Source: JAVJSU01 sp040219275
GTDB lineage: Bacteria > Chloroflexota > Anaerolineae > Aggregatilineales > Phototrophicaceae
Reading direction: 5' to 3'
Assembly: GCA_040219275.1 (NCBI GenBank)
Contig: JAVJSU010000100.1
Span: 94,336 to 158,335 of the forward strand
Length of the DNA stretch: 64,000 bases
Below are positions 19,434-28,077 of this stretch, piece by piece. A model generated the notes under the pieces. The model saw only the letters and a program-made list of their open reading frames with translations, did no database searches and was not told the origin of the DNA. Positions within the stretch are counted from its first letter, which is position 1, and each line of letters starts with the position of its first letter. Both the position numbers and the translations under genes were made by a program.

Positions 19434-20008
19434 GTTAATCCTGCCAATATCGTATCAATATCAATGCCAGAGCGTTCCAAAAAGCGTGCTAATGACCTTA
19501 GCGCCCGATGCTGTAAGGCTTTGATCGCATTTGCGTTCTTGTCCATCATTTCCGCCACAGTTTCGATGCGATGTCCTTCAATAAAGCGTAAAATAATGAC
19601 CTGTTGCTGATCGCTCGTTAATTCGGCAATCGCAGTACGTAAGGCTTTCGCTGTATGCCGCCGCATCATGCCCTCATCCATATTGGGTGTAACCGCTACC
19701 GGCACCTCATCAATATCACTCTCATCAGGTCGCCTGCCACTTCGCCGATAATGATCGACCACCCGTGCATGTGCGATGCGATAGAGCCATGCCGCGAAGG
19801 GCTTCCCCTGATCCTGATAACTCGAAATACCTTTTAGCGCCCGCGTAAACACATCGCCGGTCAAGTCCTCTGCCAGTTGAGTATCCGTTACGCGATGATA
19901 GATATACCGATAGATCACCTGTACATTTTCACGGTACAGGCTCGCAAACGCGTCACGATCACCATTGCTGGCATCCAGTAATAATCGCTGTTCTTCAACG
20001 CGATCCAA
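19430..20008 (-). CDS. ECF-type RNA polymerase sigma factor
   Basis: 192 residues, about the standard ECF length. Region 2 (FASLYRENVQVIYRYIYHRV, then AEDLTGDVFTRAL and AWLYRIAHARVVDHYRR) and region 4 (ELTSDQQQVIILRFIEGHRIETVAEMMDKNANAIKALQHRALRSL) are both complete. It directs RNA polymerase to a specific promoter set, normally held by the downstream anti-sigma protein with which it overlaps by four bases. The target regulon is not evident; the sortase gene is divergent from it across a 333-base spacer. Confidence 0.93.
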   Translation of the reverse strand: MDRVEEQRLLLDASNGDRDAFASLYRENVQVIYRYIYHRVTDTQLAEDLTGDVFTRALKGISSYQDQGKPFAAWLYRIAHARVVDHYRRSGRRPDESDIDEVPVAVTPNMDEGMMRRHTAKALRTAIAELTSDQQQVIILRFIEGHRIETVAEMMDKNANAIKALQHRALRSLARFLERSGIDIDTILAGLT

Positions 20009-20341
20009 ATGACTACTCCATAGTTGTTGTTATTGCTATGCGCGGAGTCGCGTTGTTATACAATACATACCGCGCCACAGCAGAAAAGGTTATGGCTTTC
20101 TAAAAAGTCTTCAAAAATCCTTTAGATTGTACTTATCTTATCATCTCCATACTATTTTCAGCATATGATAAACTACTATCAACCTGTACCATCGGTTCAT
20201 CGTCATACCGCTAAATACCCTGTAAAATATAGTCTTATGTTTATGTTATCTTTTTCTTACGGCAAAATACTTGCGCCAAGTCTCCATTCTTTGTAAGTTT
20301 AAACAAATCAGTGTAATTAGAGTAACGGATTTATTGAATCC
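20009..20341. other. divergent intergenic region, sigma factor / sortase
   Basis: 333 bases without a gene, AT-rich, between two divergent start codons. It must contain promoters for both units. I see several TATAAT-like hexamers (for example TAAAAT near 20222) but no convincingly spaced -35 partner, no strong inverted repeat and no RNA gene. Confidence 0.4.
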
Positions 20342-21511
20342 ATGCGTGATAAACGACCTATAGATGAACTTTCCATTGAGGAGTTGGAGCGCGTACTTGC
20401 CATCAAAAAGCGAGAGGCACGCCAGCAACAGCTTGATCGTATGCGCCGTTCCGGGCGGGTCATTGAACCCCAATCGCCGCCGGAAACGTTGACCGCCAAT
20501 ATTGAACCCGAACCGCAAATAGTCCCGCAGGTGATTGAACCCGAACCCGATCCCGCGCCGTTTGCATTGCCCTTTGAACCGGGTGCAGAAACGCTCGCAC
20601 AGACGAGAGCGCCAAAACGTGAACCAGTCAAGCCACAAAAGGCTACGCCACCGCCGATGCCTAAAGTCCGAACACCAGCGAGCAGAAATAAGCCAACCGG
20701 TGCGCCACGCTTTGAAGATGATCCGCTTGCCGCAGAAGCCGTTATCGGGCAGTCGCGCCGACGCAATTCTGCATGGCAAGCGTTTATGAATCGCTCGTTA
20801 TTATTGGTCGAAGTGGCGGCAGTTGCGGGCTTGATCTTTATCGGTGTGAATATGGTGGGTGCCATCAACGAGTTACAAACAGAAACCGCCAACTCTCAAC
20901 GTGCCGCGAATGAAGACAGACTCGCGTTAGTGCCCACACTTGAACCCACGCCAACATTACGAATCGGCGATGTCGTTCTTCCGAGTGGGCATACCATTGT
21001 AAATAACACCCCGCGCTTTAACGAAGATGAAGTTCCGTCACATCTGCGTGTGCGTATTCAGGATGAAATTTACCGCCCTATAGTGCGCCGTCCAGAGCCA
21101 AGCTCAGAAACGGCCATTGCGCTCTATATTCCGCGTTTGGGAATCAATGAGACGATTATTCAAGGCACGGATTGGGAAGCCTTACGGCAGGGTGTGGGGC
21201 AGGTGCAAAATGGCGCAAACCCGACGGACATCGGCACAAATGTCGTCCTCGCCGCCCATAACGATATTTACGGCGAACTCTTCCGTTATCTGGATGAGCT
21301 TGAACCGGGAGACGAGTTCCAAATTCGGACGCAAACCCAAACTTTTACCTATCGGATTTCGGGATGGGATATTTTTGATCCAACCGATGTGCATGTGATG
21401 GACAATCAGCCCGGTGTGGCTACCGCAACGTTAATTTCCTGTTATCCCTATCAGGTGAGTGACCAGCGCATCGTTGTTTTTGCGGAACGCGTTGATGGTG
21501 GGGATGCTTAG
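20342..21511 (+). CDS. sortase family transpeptidase
   Basis: 389 residues, long for a sortase. Residues 1-150 are cytosolic: charged helices, then a Pro/Glu-rich disordered stretch. A transmembrane helix lies at ~152-172. The catalytic beta-barrel spans ~255-385, with LYIPRLGI at its start, His306 in VVLAAHND, Cys367 in TLISCYPY and Arg375 in SDQRIVVF, which is a complete His/Cys/Arg triad. Sortases cleave LPxTG-like signals and attach proteins to the cell wall or pili. No clear sorting-signal substrate is adjacent. The catalytic domain is closest to the class D/E type by eye. Confidence 0.9.
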   Translation: MRDKRPIDELSIEELERVLAIKKREARQQQLDRMRRSGRVIEPQSPPETLTANIEPEPQIVPQVIEPEPDPAPFALPFEPGAETLAQTRAPKREPVKPQKATPPPMPKVRTPASRNKPTGAPRFEDDPLAAEAVIGQSRRRNSAWQAFMNRSLLLVEVAAVAGLIFIGVNMVGAINELQTETANSQRAANEDRLALVPTLEPTPTLRIGDVVLPSGHTIVNNTPRFNEDEVPSHLRVRIQDEIYRPIVRRPEPSSETAIALYIPRLGINETIIQGTDWEALRQGVGQVQNGANPTDIGTNVVLAAHNDIYGELFRYLDELEPGDEFQIRTQTQTFTYRISGWDIFDPTDVHVMDNQPGVATATLISCYPYQVSDQRIVVFAERVDGGDA

Positions 21512-21546
21512 ACGTTCAGATGGAGATGCTGAAGAATACAATTTAT

Positions 21547-21595
21547 CCCTGTTTTATTGCTGTAAACAGGCGCATAATCAAGTGATAAAACAGGG
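21547..21595 (+). promoter_or_regulatory. alternative stem-loops in the leader of the small membrane protein
   Basis: CCCTGTTTTAT (21547-21557) is perfectly complementary to ATAAAACAGGG (21585-21595). The same left arm can instead pair CCTGTTT (21548-21554) with AAACAGG (21564-21570). The two stems are mutually exclusive, as in attenuators. Neither is followed by a U-tract, so a role in translation or as a protein-binding site is as likely as termination. Confidence 0.4.
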
Positions 21596-21626
21596 TCTAC
21601 CACAAATTAATTGAAGGGCTATTTAG

Positions 21627-22052
21627 ATGGCAAAGCGTAGAAATAAGAGCAATAGAAACACAACGCCTAATCTGCCGGAATCCACCTTGGAGCGCGCACG
21701 TCAACAAATTAGTGGCGAACTTGAAGAAGGTGAAGGCGAAGTTCAGGCAAAAGGAAAATCCGCCCAATCGACCACAAGTGCCGATGCCGCCCGCGAGGCA
21801 CGTCGTTCCCGTCGTCAAGCCGCACGCCGTCAGGTGAATTCTAACGTCGCTTCTGGTCAGTACAGCAACCGTACCAAATCTGATAACCTCAGCAGTGAGT
21901 ACATCGCGGAGCTACTTGCTAACCCGACCAAATTCGTGACGGAAGAACAACTTCATGAGGAATATGGCTTCGTGCTCGCGGACTTGCGTAGCATGGGGAT
22001 CCTCGCCGCCGCGCTTATGGTTTTGCTGGTTCTGTTGGCACAATTTATCTAA
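21627..22052 (+). CDS. small basic protein with a C-terminal membrane anchor
   Basis: 141 residues, no recognised family. The first ~85 residues are highly basic and low-complexity (RRNKSNRNTTPNLPE, then ARRSRRQAARRQVNSN). A conserved-looking patch SEYIAELLANPTKFVTEEQLHEEYGFVLADLRSMG follows. The C-terminus is one hydrophobic helix (ILAAALMVLLVLLAQFI), making it a tail-anchored protein with a cytosolic nucleic-acid- or membrane-binding arm. Its start has AAGGG 9-10 bases upstream. It follows the sortase gene by 115 bases that carry alternative hairpins. Confidence 0.65.
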   Translation: MAKRRNKSNRNTTPNLPESTLERARQQISGELEEGEGEVQAKGKSAQSTTSADAAREARRSRRQAARRQVNSNVASGQYSNRTKSDNLSSEYIAELLANPTKFVTEEQLHEEYGFVLADLRSMGILAAALMVLLVLLAQFI

Positions 22053-22176
22053 TCCACCGGTGAAAATTGCTATTTTGTGGGTGATGTTGTTGCAAGATAC
22101 GGGATAGTTCGCTACCCTAAGCATCCATCACCCATTGCAGTTCTTGTTGTCCGTATAGTTCATAACCTAACCCGGC

Positions 22177-22917
22177 ATGGCACATCTCTTTAATGGTAGT
22201 TCTAACCCATCATCCCAACCCTCCAATAGCTTGTACGAAATTCCCTATTTTCAGGGATTAAGTCGTGCTAGCCTTGCGTGTGTGGAGCAAGTCGCCCATC
22301 GACACATCTATCAGGCGGGGTCGGTAATTTTTAACGAAAGCGAAGACTGTGCGGGCTTTCATGTGGTGCTGGATGGCTTGGTGCGTATCTATCGCGTGAA
22401 TCAAGAGGGCAGGCTACACACCCTCAGCCTGTTGCGCTCAACCTCCACTTTCAACGAAGTCGCCGCACTTGATGGCAGGCACAACCCATTCAACGCGGTT
22501 GCTGTGACCAATTCGGAGATCATGATTATCAGCCATAAAGAACTGATGACCCTGATCGCCCGAGATCGCGTTCTGCTGGAAAATTATGTGCGCCAACTCG
22601 CCCATATGAACCGTGAATATATCGAGCGCCTCGAAGACATGACCTTCCGCTCGATTCCGTCACGCCTCGCCAAGCTCTTTCTGCACGAAACCACCTACGC
22701 CGATCAAATCGAAGAAGCGCCAACCAAACTCACGCAGGAAGAAATCGCGGCTGTGCTTGGTACCACCCGTGAGGTCGTCGGGCGCGCGTTGCGTGGATTG
22801 CTGAACGCCGGATTGCTCCGTAAAGAAGGGCGACTTGTTTATATCGCAGATCGTGACGGCTTAGAGTGCCTCGCAGAGACCAATCATATGCCATCGCCTC
22901 GAATCAAAGACCTATAA
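22177..22917 (+). CDS. Crp/Fnr-family transcriptional regulator
   Basis: 246 residues. An N-terminal cyclic-nucleotide-binding-type beta-roll spans ~20-130 and the long dimerisation helix ~130-150. A winged helix-turn-helix spans ~170-230, with LTQEEIAAVLGTTREVVGRAL. The recognition helix carries Arg198-Glu199-xxx-Arg203, the same RExxxR pattern by which E. coli CRP reads TGTGA half-sites. The phosphate-binding cassette is altered (FNEVAALDGRHNPFNAVA lacks the GE...RSA pattern), so cAMP binding is doubtful. There is no cysteine cluster, so it is not an FNR-type oxygen sensor. A matching palindrome occurs at 30393-30410. Confidence 0.9.
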   Translation: MAHLFNGSSNPSSQPSNSLYEIPYFQGLSRASLACVEQVAHRHIYQAGSVIFNESEDCAGFHVVLDGLVRIYRVNQEGRLHTLSLLRSTSTFNEVAALDGRHNPFNAVAVTNSEIMIISHKELMTLIARDRVLLENYVRQLAHMNREYIERLEDMTFRSIPSRLAKLFLHETTYADQIEEAPTKLTQEEIAAVLGTTREVVGRALRGLLNAGLLRKEGRLVYIADRDGLECLAETNHMPSPRIKDL

Positions 22918-22992
22918 TTTCACCCGAAACGCGTCAGCATGATTCTTCCTATTAACCTATACTGATTATCAAACCCGGTTTATGGAGGACTT

Positions 22993-24225
22993 ATGAACCC
23001 GATGAGAGCCATAATATTTGTGGTTGTATTGTTTATCTTCTCCTCACTCTCATTCTCTACCGCACAAGATACTGATACAACCTGTCCCGCTTTAGTGGAG
23101 CAAGCGATCCGCATTGTGGATGCCGTTTGTGATGACTTAGGGCGCAATCAAGCGTGCTACGGAAACGTGCTCGTCAGTGCTACGGGCGAAGATGCAACCG
23201 TTTTAGAATCGTTTGCCACCAGTGGTGATATTGTCGATGTGGCGCAAATCAATCGTCTAACCACTGCCGCCCTTGATGTTGACGCTGAAACGTGGGGCGT
23301 GGCGGTCTTGGCATTACAGGCGAATTTGCCGGATACCTTACCAGGGCAAAACGTGCTTTTTGTCTTATATGGTGATGCCAGCATAGAAAATGACACCGAA
23401 AATGTGGACGAGGAATTAGTAGATAACCTCTCCTCACCGATGCAAGCATTTCGTTTCAGCACAGGAATTGGCGAATCGACCTGTGAGGATGTTCCGCAAA
23501 ACGGCTTGATGATCCAATCACCGGATGAAACCCGCGTGAATTTCCGTGCAAATGGCGTAGATATAGAAATCGGTAGCCTCATTCTGTTGCAAACACCTAC
23601 AGAAGATACGATGAGTGTGGCTGTTATCGAAGGTGACGCAACCCTGACCACTCAGGATGGCGTTGTTCAGAACGTTGGCGCAGGTGAACAAATTACAATC
23701 CCCACGTCGCCGGATGGTGGTGAAGAAAGTAATCAATCCACAAATATACCGTCGTCGACTCAATTAGGTGTAGATTTTCCCTTATTTGACCTGTTTGATT
23801 ACACATTCTCATTGGCGAATTTGCCCGGTAGCTCTGATTGGCTGGATACAGGTGTGTTCTTTGAAACGGGTGATGCGTTTATAACATTAGCGCAGGGACA
23901 GGTGACGGTTTGGCCCCAATGCAATGAAATTTGTAATTCGGATGTTCTGGCGTGTGATCAACTCTGTCCCGCATTGACCACCGGACCGGCGGGCAGTGTT
24001 CCCATTGATGGTATCGTACCTGCTTCGTCTCCATTTATGCTGTTACCCGGCGCGCCCATCGGTGCATTAATCGGACGAATCGGCACGGATGGTACGCCGT
24101 TTGTGATGTCCACAGAAAATGTCGCCGCCTCATCGGGCAATTTGTTTTTGCGCGTCAACGAAGATACTCGCGTGTATGGTGATGAAACGGGCGGTTATCA
24201 GGTCATTATTGGTAAGGAAAATTAA
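22993..24225 (+). CDS. secreted FecR-like protein, LGRNQACYGN family (paralogue 1)
   Basis: 410 residues with a signal peptide (cleavage after FSTAQ, ~25). The mature N-terminus begins CPALVEQAIRIVDAVC and contains DLGRNQACYGN and LPDTLPGQNVLFVLYGD. A FecR-like beta-domain follows (~185-240: VRFRANGVDIEIGS, then VAVIEGDATLTTQDG, AGEQITI). The C-terminal ~150 residues have cysteines in CNEICNSDVLACDQLC, probably disulphide-bonded. The ribosome site is TATGGAGGAC. The next gene is a paralogue starting one base after this stop. The family is not one I can name; an extracellular structural or sensor role is inferred. Confidence 0.75.
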   Translation: MNPMRAIIFVVVLFIFSSLSFSTAQDTDTTCPALVEQAIRIVDAVCDDLGRNQACYGNVLVSATGEDATVLESFATSGDIVDVAQINRLTTAALDVDAETWGVAVLALQANLPDTLPGQNVLFVLYGDASIENDTENVDEELVDNLSSPMQAFRFSTGIGESTCEDVPQNGLMIQSPDETRVNFRANGVDIEIGSLILLQTPTEDTMSVAVIEGDATLTTQDGVVQNVGAGEQITIPTSPDGGEESNQSTNIPSSTQLGVDFPLFDLFDYTFSLANLPGSSDWLDTGVFFETGDAFITLAQGQVTVWPQCNEICNSDVLACDQLCPALTTGPAGSVPIDGIVPASSPFMLLPGAPIGALIGRIGTDGTPFVMSTENVAASSGNLFLRVNEDTRVYGDETGGYQVIIGKEN

Positions 24226-24226
24226 C

Positions 24227-25531
24227 GTGTTGCAAGTCAAAAAAATGCTACGTAGTTTATGGTTCATCGGTTTGGGCGTGATGTTTACACTCTCTGTTGC
24301 CGCACAGACGGAAACCTGCCCTGAATTGGTGCAAACCGCGCTCGCTCAAATTGGAGATTCATGCGGTAGCTTAGGGCGGAATCAAGCCTGTTACGGCAAT
24401 ATACTCATCAATGCGACGGGCGAGGGTGGTACGACGCTCGAAAATTTTGGTACCTCAGGCGATGTCGTGGATGTCACCGCTATTCAGACCCTACAGACCG
24501 CGCCCTTAGATGTCGAAAACCAGACATGGGGTGTGGCGGTCATGGCGCTTCAAGCCAATCTGCCGGATACGTTGCCCGGACAGAATGTTACCATCATCCT
24601 TTTTGGTGATGTGCTCTTGGAAAACGACGACACTGCCGAAGCCATCAGCGCAGATGACGGTTTTTCCGCGCCGATGCAAGCCTTTCGCTTTAGCGCTGGT
24701 TTAGGTCAACCTGCCTGCACAGAAGCGCCACGTGATGGTGTGCTGGTGCAAGCGCCTTCTCAAACAACGGTCAATTTGCGCGTCAATGGTGTGGATGTTG
24801 AAGTGGGTAGTACCGCCTTGCTTCTGCCACTCGATGAAGATGGCGACGGTATCGACGATGGTGATGGCTTAGAGGTCAGCACGTTTGATGGTCTGGTGCG
24901 CGTGACTTCCGGCGGGGAAACACAAGAGATCCATCCCGGTAGCTGGAGTGTCATCGAAGAGGGTTTTGCTCCGCGCGAACCTCGCCCTTATGACCTTGAC
25001 GTAGTCGGTAGCGCACCGTTCGGTCTACTCCCTGAGCAGATCGACATTCCGTTGGGACTCAATGTGGCGTTGAACAAGCCCGTCACGGTTTCCAATGAGA
25101 TTACAGGGAATACACCCGACGAAAATCATCCAGCCGAACATGCCGTTGATGGTATTGCGGAAACGCTAGAGGAGTCATCTGCTGAAGATAGTGTTGATAA
25201 TTGGTGGGGTTCTGGTGATTTTGCGCCACAATGGATCGAAATCGACTTAGAGAACGCCTATGCCATCGGGCAAATCCGCCTGTTGCCGAGCCAATTCCCG
25301 ACCTCAACATATACCGTGCATCAAATTTGGGGGCGTGGACCGGGTACCGATAATGTCTATGTTTTTTTGACCGAGCTTTCCGGTGTGACCAATGATCTTG
25401 AATGGATCGAAGTGACACCTGATGAGGCATGGCAGGGCATTCAATCTATTCGGGTGGAAACACTCGAAAGTGACTCATGGGTATCATGGCGCGAAATCGA
25501 AGTGATCGCCGTCTTCCCGGATCAAGAGTAA
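24227..25531 (+). CDS. secreted FecR-like protein with C-terminal discoidin domain (paralogue 2)
   Basis: 434 residues from GTG 24227, which is preceded by AAGGAAA inside the end of the previous gene; ATG 24245 is an alternative. A signal peptide ends at VAAQ. Residues ~25-260 repeat the architecture of the upstream paralogue (CPELVQTAL, LGRNQACYGN, LPDTLPGQNV, a FecR-like strand set ending EIHPGSWSVIEEG). The last ~150 residues are an F5/8-type C (discoidin) fold: NVALNKPVTVSNE, HAVDGI, WGSGDFAPQWIEIDL and SWVSWREIEV. Discoidin domains bind glycans or lipids, which suggests a surface-adhesive function. The stretch EDGDGIDDGDG may bind calcium. Confidence 0.78.
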   Translation: MLQVKKMLRSLWFIGLGVMFTLSVAAQTETCPELVQTALAQIGDSCGSLGRNQACYGNILINATGEGGTTLENFGTSGDVVDVTAIQTLQTAPLDVENQTWGVAVMALQANLPDTLPGQNVTIILFGDVLLENDDTAEAISADDGFSAPMQAFRFSAGLGQPACTEAPRDGVLVQAPSQTTVNLRVNGVDVEVGSTALLLPLDEDGDGIDDGDGLEVSTFDGLVRVTSGGETQEIHPGSWSVIEEGFAPREPRPYDLDVVGSAPFGLLPEQIDIPLGLNVALNKPVTVSNEITGNTPDENHPAEHAVDGIAETLEESSAEDSVDNWWGSGDFAPQWIEIDLENAYAIGQIRLLPSQFPTSTYTVHQIWGRGPGTDNVYVFLTELSGVTNDLEWIEVTPDEAWQGIQSIRVETLESDSWVSWREIEVIAVFPDQE

Positions 25532-25575
25532 CACGGCTTGCCTAAAAGTTTTAAGGAAAAATATTGATTAAATGT

Positions 25576-25681
25576 GGGTATTTTCCCCATCCCCTAGCCC
25601 CTTCCCCACTTCGTAAGGAAGCGGAATAAGTCTCCCCTTGCGAAGCGGGGGGAGATTTAGAGGGGGATTTTCTCAATACCC
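25576..25681. repeat. MITE-like imperfect palindrome
   Basis: A 106-base element with terminal inverted repeats GGGTATT (25576-25582) and AATACCC (25675-25681). It has CCCC-rich left and GGGG-rich right arms; for example TCCCCTTGCGAAGCGGGGGGA in the right half is itself a hairpin. It fills most of the gap between two convergent genes and can fold into a cruciform. No target-site duplication is obvious. Such elements are common in Chloroflexota and cyanobacterial genomes; it may also terminate both flanking genes. Confidence 0.5.
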
Positions 25682-25719
25682 TTAGAAAATATAACAGAAG
25701 CTAACAACTTCCCATTGAC

Positions 25720-26859
25720 TTATTCCATCTCCAAAAACGTGTATAACTCATACAGCGTCGCCAGCGAGACTAAATTTTGCAGACTAATGCCCACAGTCGC
25801 TTCGTGTCCGGTGGTGAAGTTGAAATATTCGTATGTGCCGTGCATCATGTGGATATTATCGCCCGCCAGACCGTAATTCGGGAGCGCCCGCGCCGCCGAC
25901 CACAAATTCATGATTGGGACATCATAATCCGCCGCGATGTCCACCAGAGCAAGGTTAAACGCCATTGATTTGTCCCACCATCGGCTTTGTGGATGCGTGC
26001 TAAAGGTCGAAAGCACAGGGATAATTCCCACATCAAGCGTAATTTCTACCAGCACGCGCATCTGTGACTCGTACCCCTCCACCGTCATATTAGAGACCAC
26101 ATCATTGGGTCCAAACATGATAAACGCGATGCTCGGACGGGTAAGCCGATACTCGCACAGTAGGGGCGATTCATCCGCATTGCACAGCACTTGATCCGCC
26201 CACATAGGGTCAAAAATTGAAGATGTGTTTAAACCAATCCGTGAGGCGACACTCTCATGCCGGGTCGATTCGCCGAAGTAAGCGATGGGATCGGCAAGAT
26301 AATCATACGCGCCCAGCCGATGATCGGTGCGCCACATCGGGGTCAAATAGATGGACGACACGCTCAGGCTATCGCCGATTTTGGTGATTGTTTCGCTACG
26401 ATTGCCTAAACTTTGACCGAGCGCGTAGACCATCCTCATATCGTCGCTGATCTGCGGGATGACCGGAACAGAATACATACGCGCGAGCAGGTCATCATCA
26501 AGGTTATAGGGTGCGGCATCGGTCAATGTCTCGTCTATAGGGGTATCACTAAAATGGATGGATTCCGCGAGTGATAATGTGCCGGTCAGTGCCCAGCCTT
26601 CGAGACTGTTTTCCTCACTACCGATCACACGCAACTCGACCCAATTGCCGATGCGATTACGTGCCAGCAAATCCAGAGACTCATCACCGTCAAGTTCGCC
26701 AATTTCGCGATACGTAATGCCCGGTCCGCTGTAGAGTGAGGTCGTTTGTCGGATTGTGATAGGGGTGGTGGTGTCTTCGTCCTGAGCGATGACCAAAGAC
26801 AGGCATAGCGTAGACAGGATGAAAGAGACGGCGAAGCGCCAGAAGATTGTTACGCGCAT
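25720..26859 (-). CDS. exported SH3b plus SGNH/GDSL-like hydrolase
   Basis: 379 residues. The signal peptide ends LVIAQ (~26). Residues ~33-100 are an SH3b domain (TTSLYSGPGITYREIGELDGDE, then GNWVELRV and EGWALTGTL). Residues ~155-370 are an SGNH hydrolase-like domain: GDSL at 162-165 (nucleophile Ser164), a GPND block at 250-253 (block III) and DNIH at 334-337 giving the Asp/His of the triad. It probably removes acyl or other ester groups from envelope or extracellular polysaccharide, with the SH3b domain for wall binding. A similar SH3b protein lies at 43191-44594. Confidence 0.82.
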   Translation of the reverse strand: MRVTIFWRFAVSFILSTLCLSLVIAQDEDTTTPITIRQTTSLYSGPGITYREIGELDGDESLDLLARNRIGNWVELRVIGSEENSLEGWALTGTLSLAESIHFSDTPIDETLTDAAPYNLDDDLLARMYSVPVIPQISDDMRMVYALGQSLGNRSETITKIGDSLSVSSIYLTPMWRTDHRLGAYDYLADPIAYFGESTRHESVASRIGLNTSSIFDPMWADQVLCNADESPLLCEYRLTRPSIAFIMFGPNDVVSNMTVEGYESQMRVLVEITLDVGIIPVLSTFSTHPQSRWWDKSMAFNLALVDIAADYDVPIMNLWSAARALPNYGLAGDNIHMMHGTYEYFNFTTGHEATVGISLQNLVSLATLYELYTFLEME

Positions 26860-27051
26860 AAAGTAACCAGAACTTTGCTGAAATATTCCGAAATCCGAGC
26901 TTATAGCCTACATCGCTTTTTTTGGTTTGACGAATCAACATGAGTAATCAGCGTGAAGGGCGTTTACCTCTGCCTTATTACTGCTATAATCCACAAATCG
27001 AATCATCATTAGATTCTGGCATGATCGACTAATCGAAACTTAATCACGCGC

Positions 27052-27618
27052 ATGAAACCACAGACGTTTAATCACCCCAAACCTACATTGAGCCGGATCA
27101 TCCAATATGGCGCTTTGGCGGCGGCGGGAATCCTGCTGATTGCGGCACTTTTGCAAATTTTAATCGCACTCACCGACTCACCCGATGGCTTCATTTTGAT
27201 CGCCTTCGTCACTGCCTTGTTAGCGTTGCCCTTGCTGATGCTGACTGCTGTTGCTCCGGCGGTGACCGTGAACGACGCGGGACTCACCATCCACACGCCC
27301 ATCTGGAAAGATCGCCATATCGCATGGTCTGAAATTAGCGCCGTAAAAGTCTATCCACTTCTCCCGGCAGAAGATGCGGAAGTCACCCGCAAATTCACCG
27401 TCGGGCAGATCAAATATCGCACCGCGCAGGGAATCATGCTGGTGATTCCGGCGTTACCCGTGCAATATCGCATCGCCGGATTTTTAGCGGGTGAGCGTGC
27501 CAAGCCGATTATCGCGCTGACCAATCGCGCCCATGCTGATTACGAAACACTCGTCAAATTAATCTTATCGCAAACGGATTCGGCAATTCATGATGCGGAA
27601 TTACAGGAAACCGATTGA
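27052..27618 (+). CDS. membrane protein with PH-like domain
   Basis: 188 residues. Two transmembrane helices (~18-37 and ~43-65) precede a short bacterial PH-like domain, TVNDAGLTIHTPIWKDRHIAWSEISAVKVYPL, ending ALTNRAHADYETLVKLIL. Small proteins of this form are widespread in Chloroflexota and Actinobacteria and have no defined function. The stop codon overlaps the start of the thioesterase gene (TGATG at 27616-27620), so the two are translationally coupled. Confidence 0.7.
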   Translation: MKPQTFNHPKPTLSRIIQYGALAAAGILLIAALLQILIALTDSPDGFILIAFVTALLALPLLMLTAVAPAVTVNDAGLTIHTPIWKDRHIAWSEISAVKVYPLLPAEDAEVTRKFTVGQIKYRTAQGIMLVIPALPVQYRIAGFLAGERAKPIIALTNRAHADYETLVKLILSQTDSAIHDAELQETD

Positions 27619-28061
27619 TGGACGATAAAACTGCACAGACCATGAATACGATGGCGGAAACAGCGAGTGAGCAAAGCGGTCTGGTATTGCCACCACCCGT
27701 GTTCACAACGATGGGTGGCGAAATTCTGGACGTTGATCTTGAAGCCCGCACGCTCAAAGCCAAATTCCCAAATATGCCTGAATATCGCAATCCGATGGGC
27801 TTTATGCAGGGCGGGATTATCATCACATTGATGGATAACACAATGGGTCCGCTCAGTTTTATGGTCGCGCAACCGAGCGTCACCACCCAATTGAACACCT
27901 CTTATTTGCGCCCCGTCACGCCACAGGATGAATTTGTTTACGTGACCGCCAGCGTGGACGAAATGACCCGCCGCCAGTTGTTCATGAGCGCCAGAGCCAC
28001 CAATGCGGAAGGCAAAACATTCGCCATCTGCTACGCCACCTGCGCGATTATGGGCGAGTGA
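27618..28061 (+). CDS. PaaI-type hotdog thioesterase
   Basis: 147 residues. A hotdog fold is visible, with AKFPNMPEYRNPMGFMQGGIIITLMDNTMGPLS (HGG-type motif reads MQGG here) and the strand TTQLNTSYLRPV. It hydrolyses acyl-CoA, most often phenylacetyl-CoA-like or branched acyl substrates, releasing CoA; the substrate is inferred. Asp64-equivalent residues sit in LMDN. ATG 27618 overlaps the previous stop, making an operon with the PH-domain membrane protein. A TTG three bases upstream is less likely. Confidence 0.85.
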   Translation: MDDKTAQTMNTMAETASEQSGLVLPPPVFTTMGGEILDVDLEARTLKAKFPNMPEYRNPMGFMQGGIIITLMDNTMGPLSFMVAQPSVTTQLNTSYLRPVTPQDEFVYVTASVDEMTRRQLFMSARATNAEGKTFAICYATCAIMGE

Positions 28062-28077
28062 ATTAGGGCTGATTGCA

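Noticed and set aside
20246..20892. Two long antisense frames over the sortase N-terminus
   Set aside because: The sense strand codes a Pro/Glu-rich disordered stretch, which tends to leave antisense frames open.
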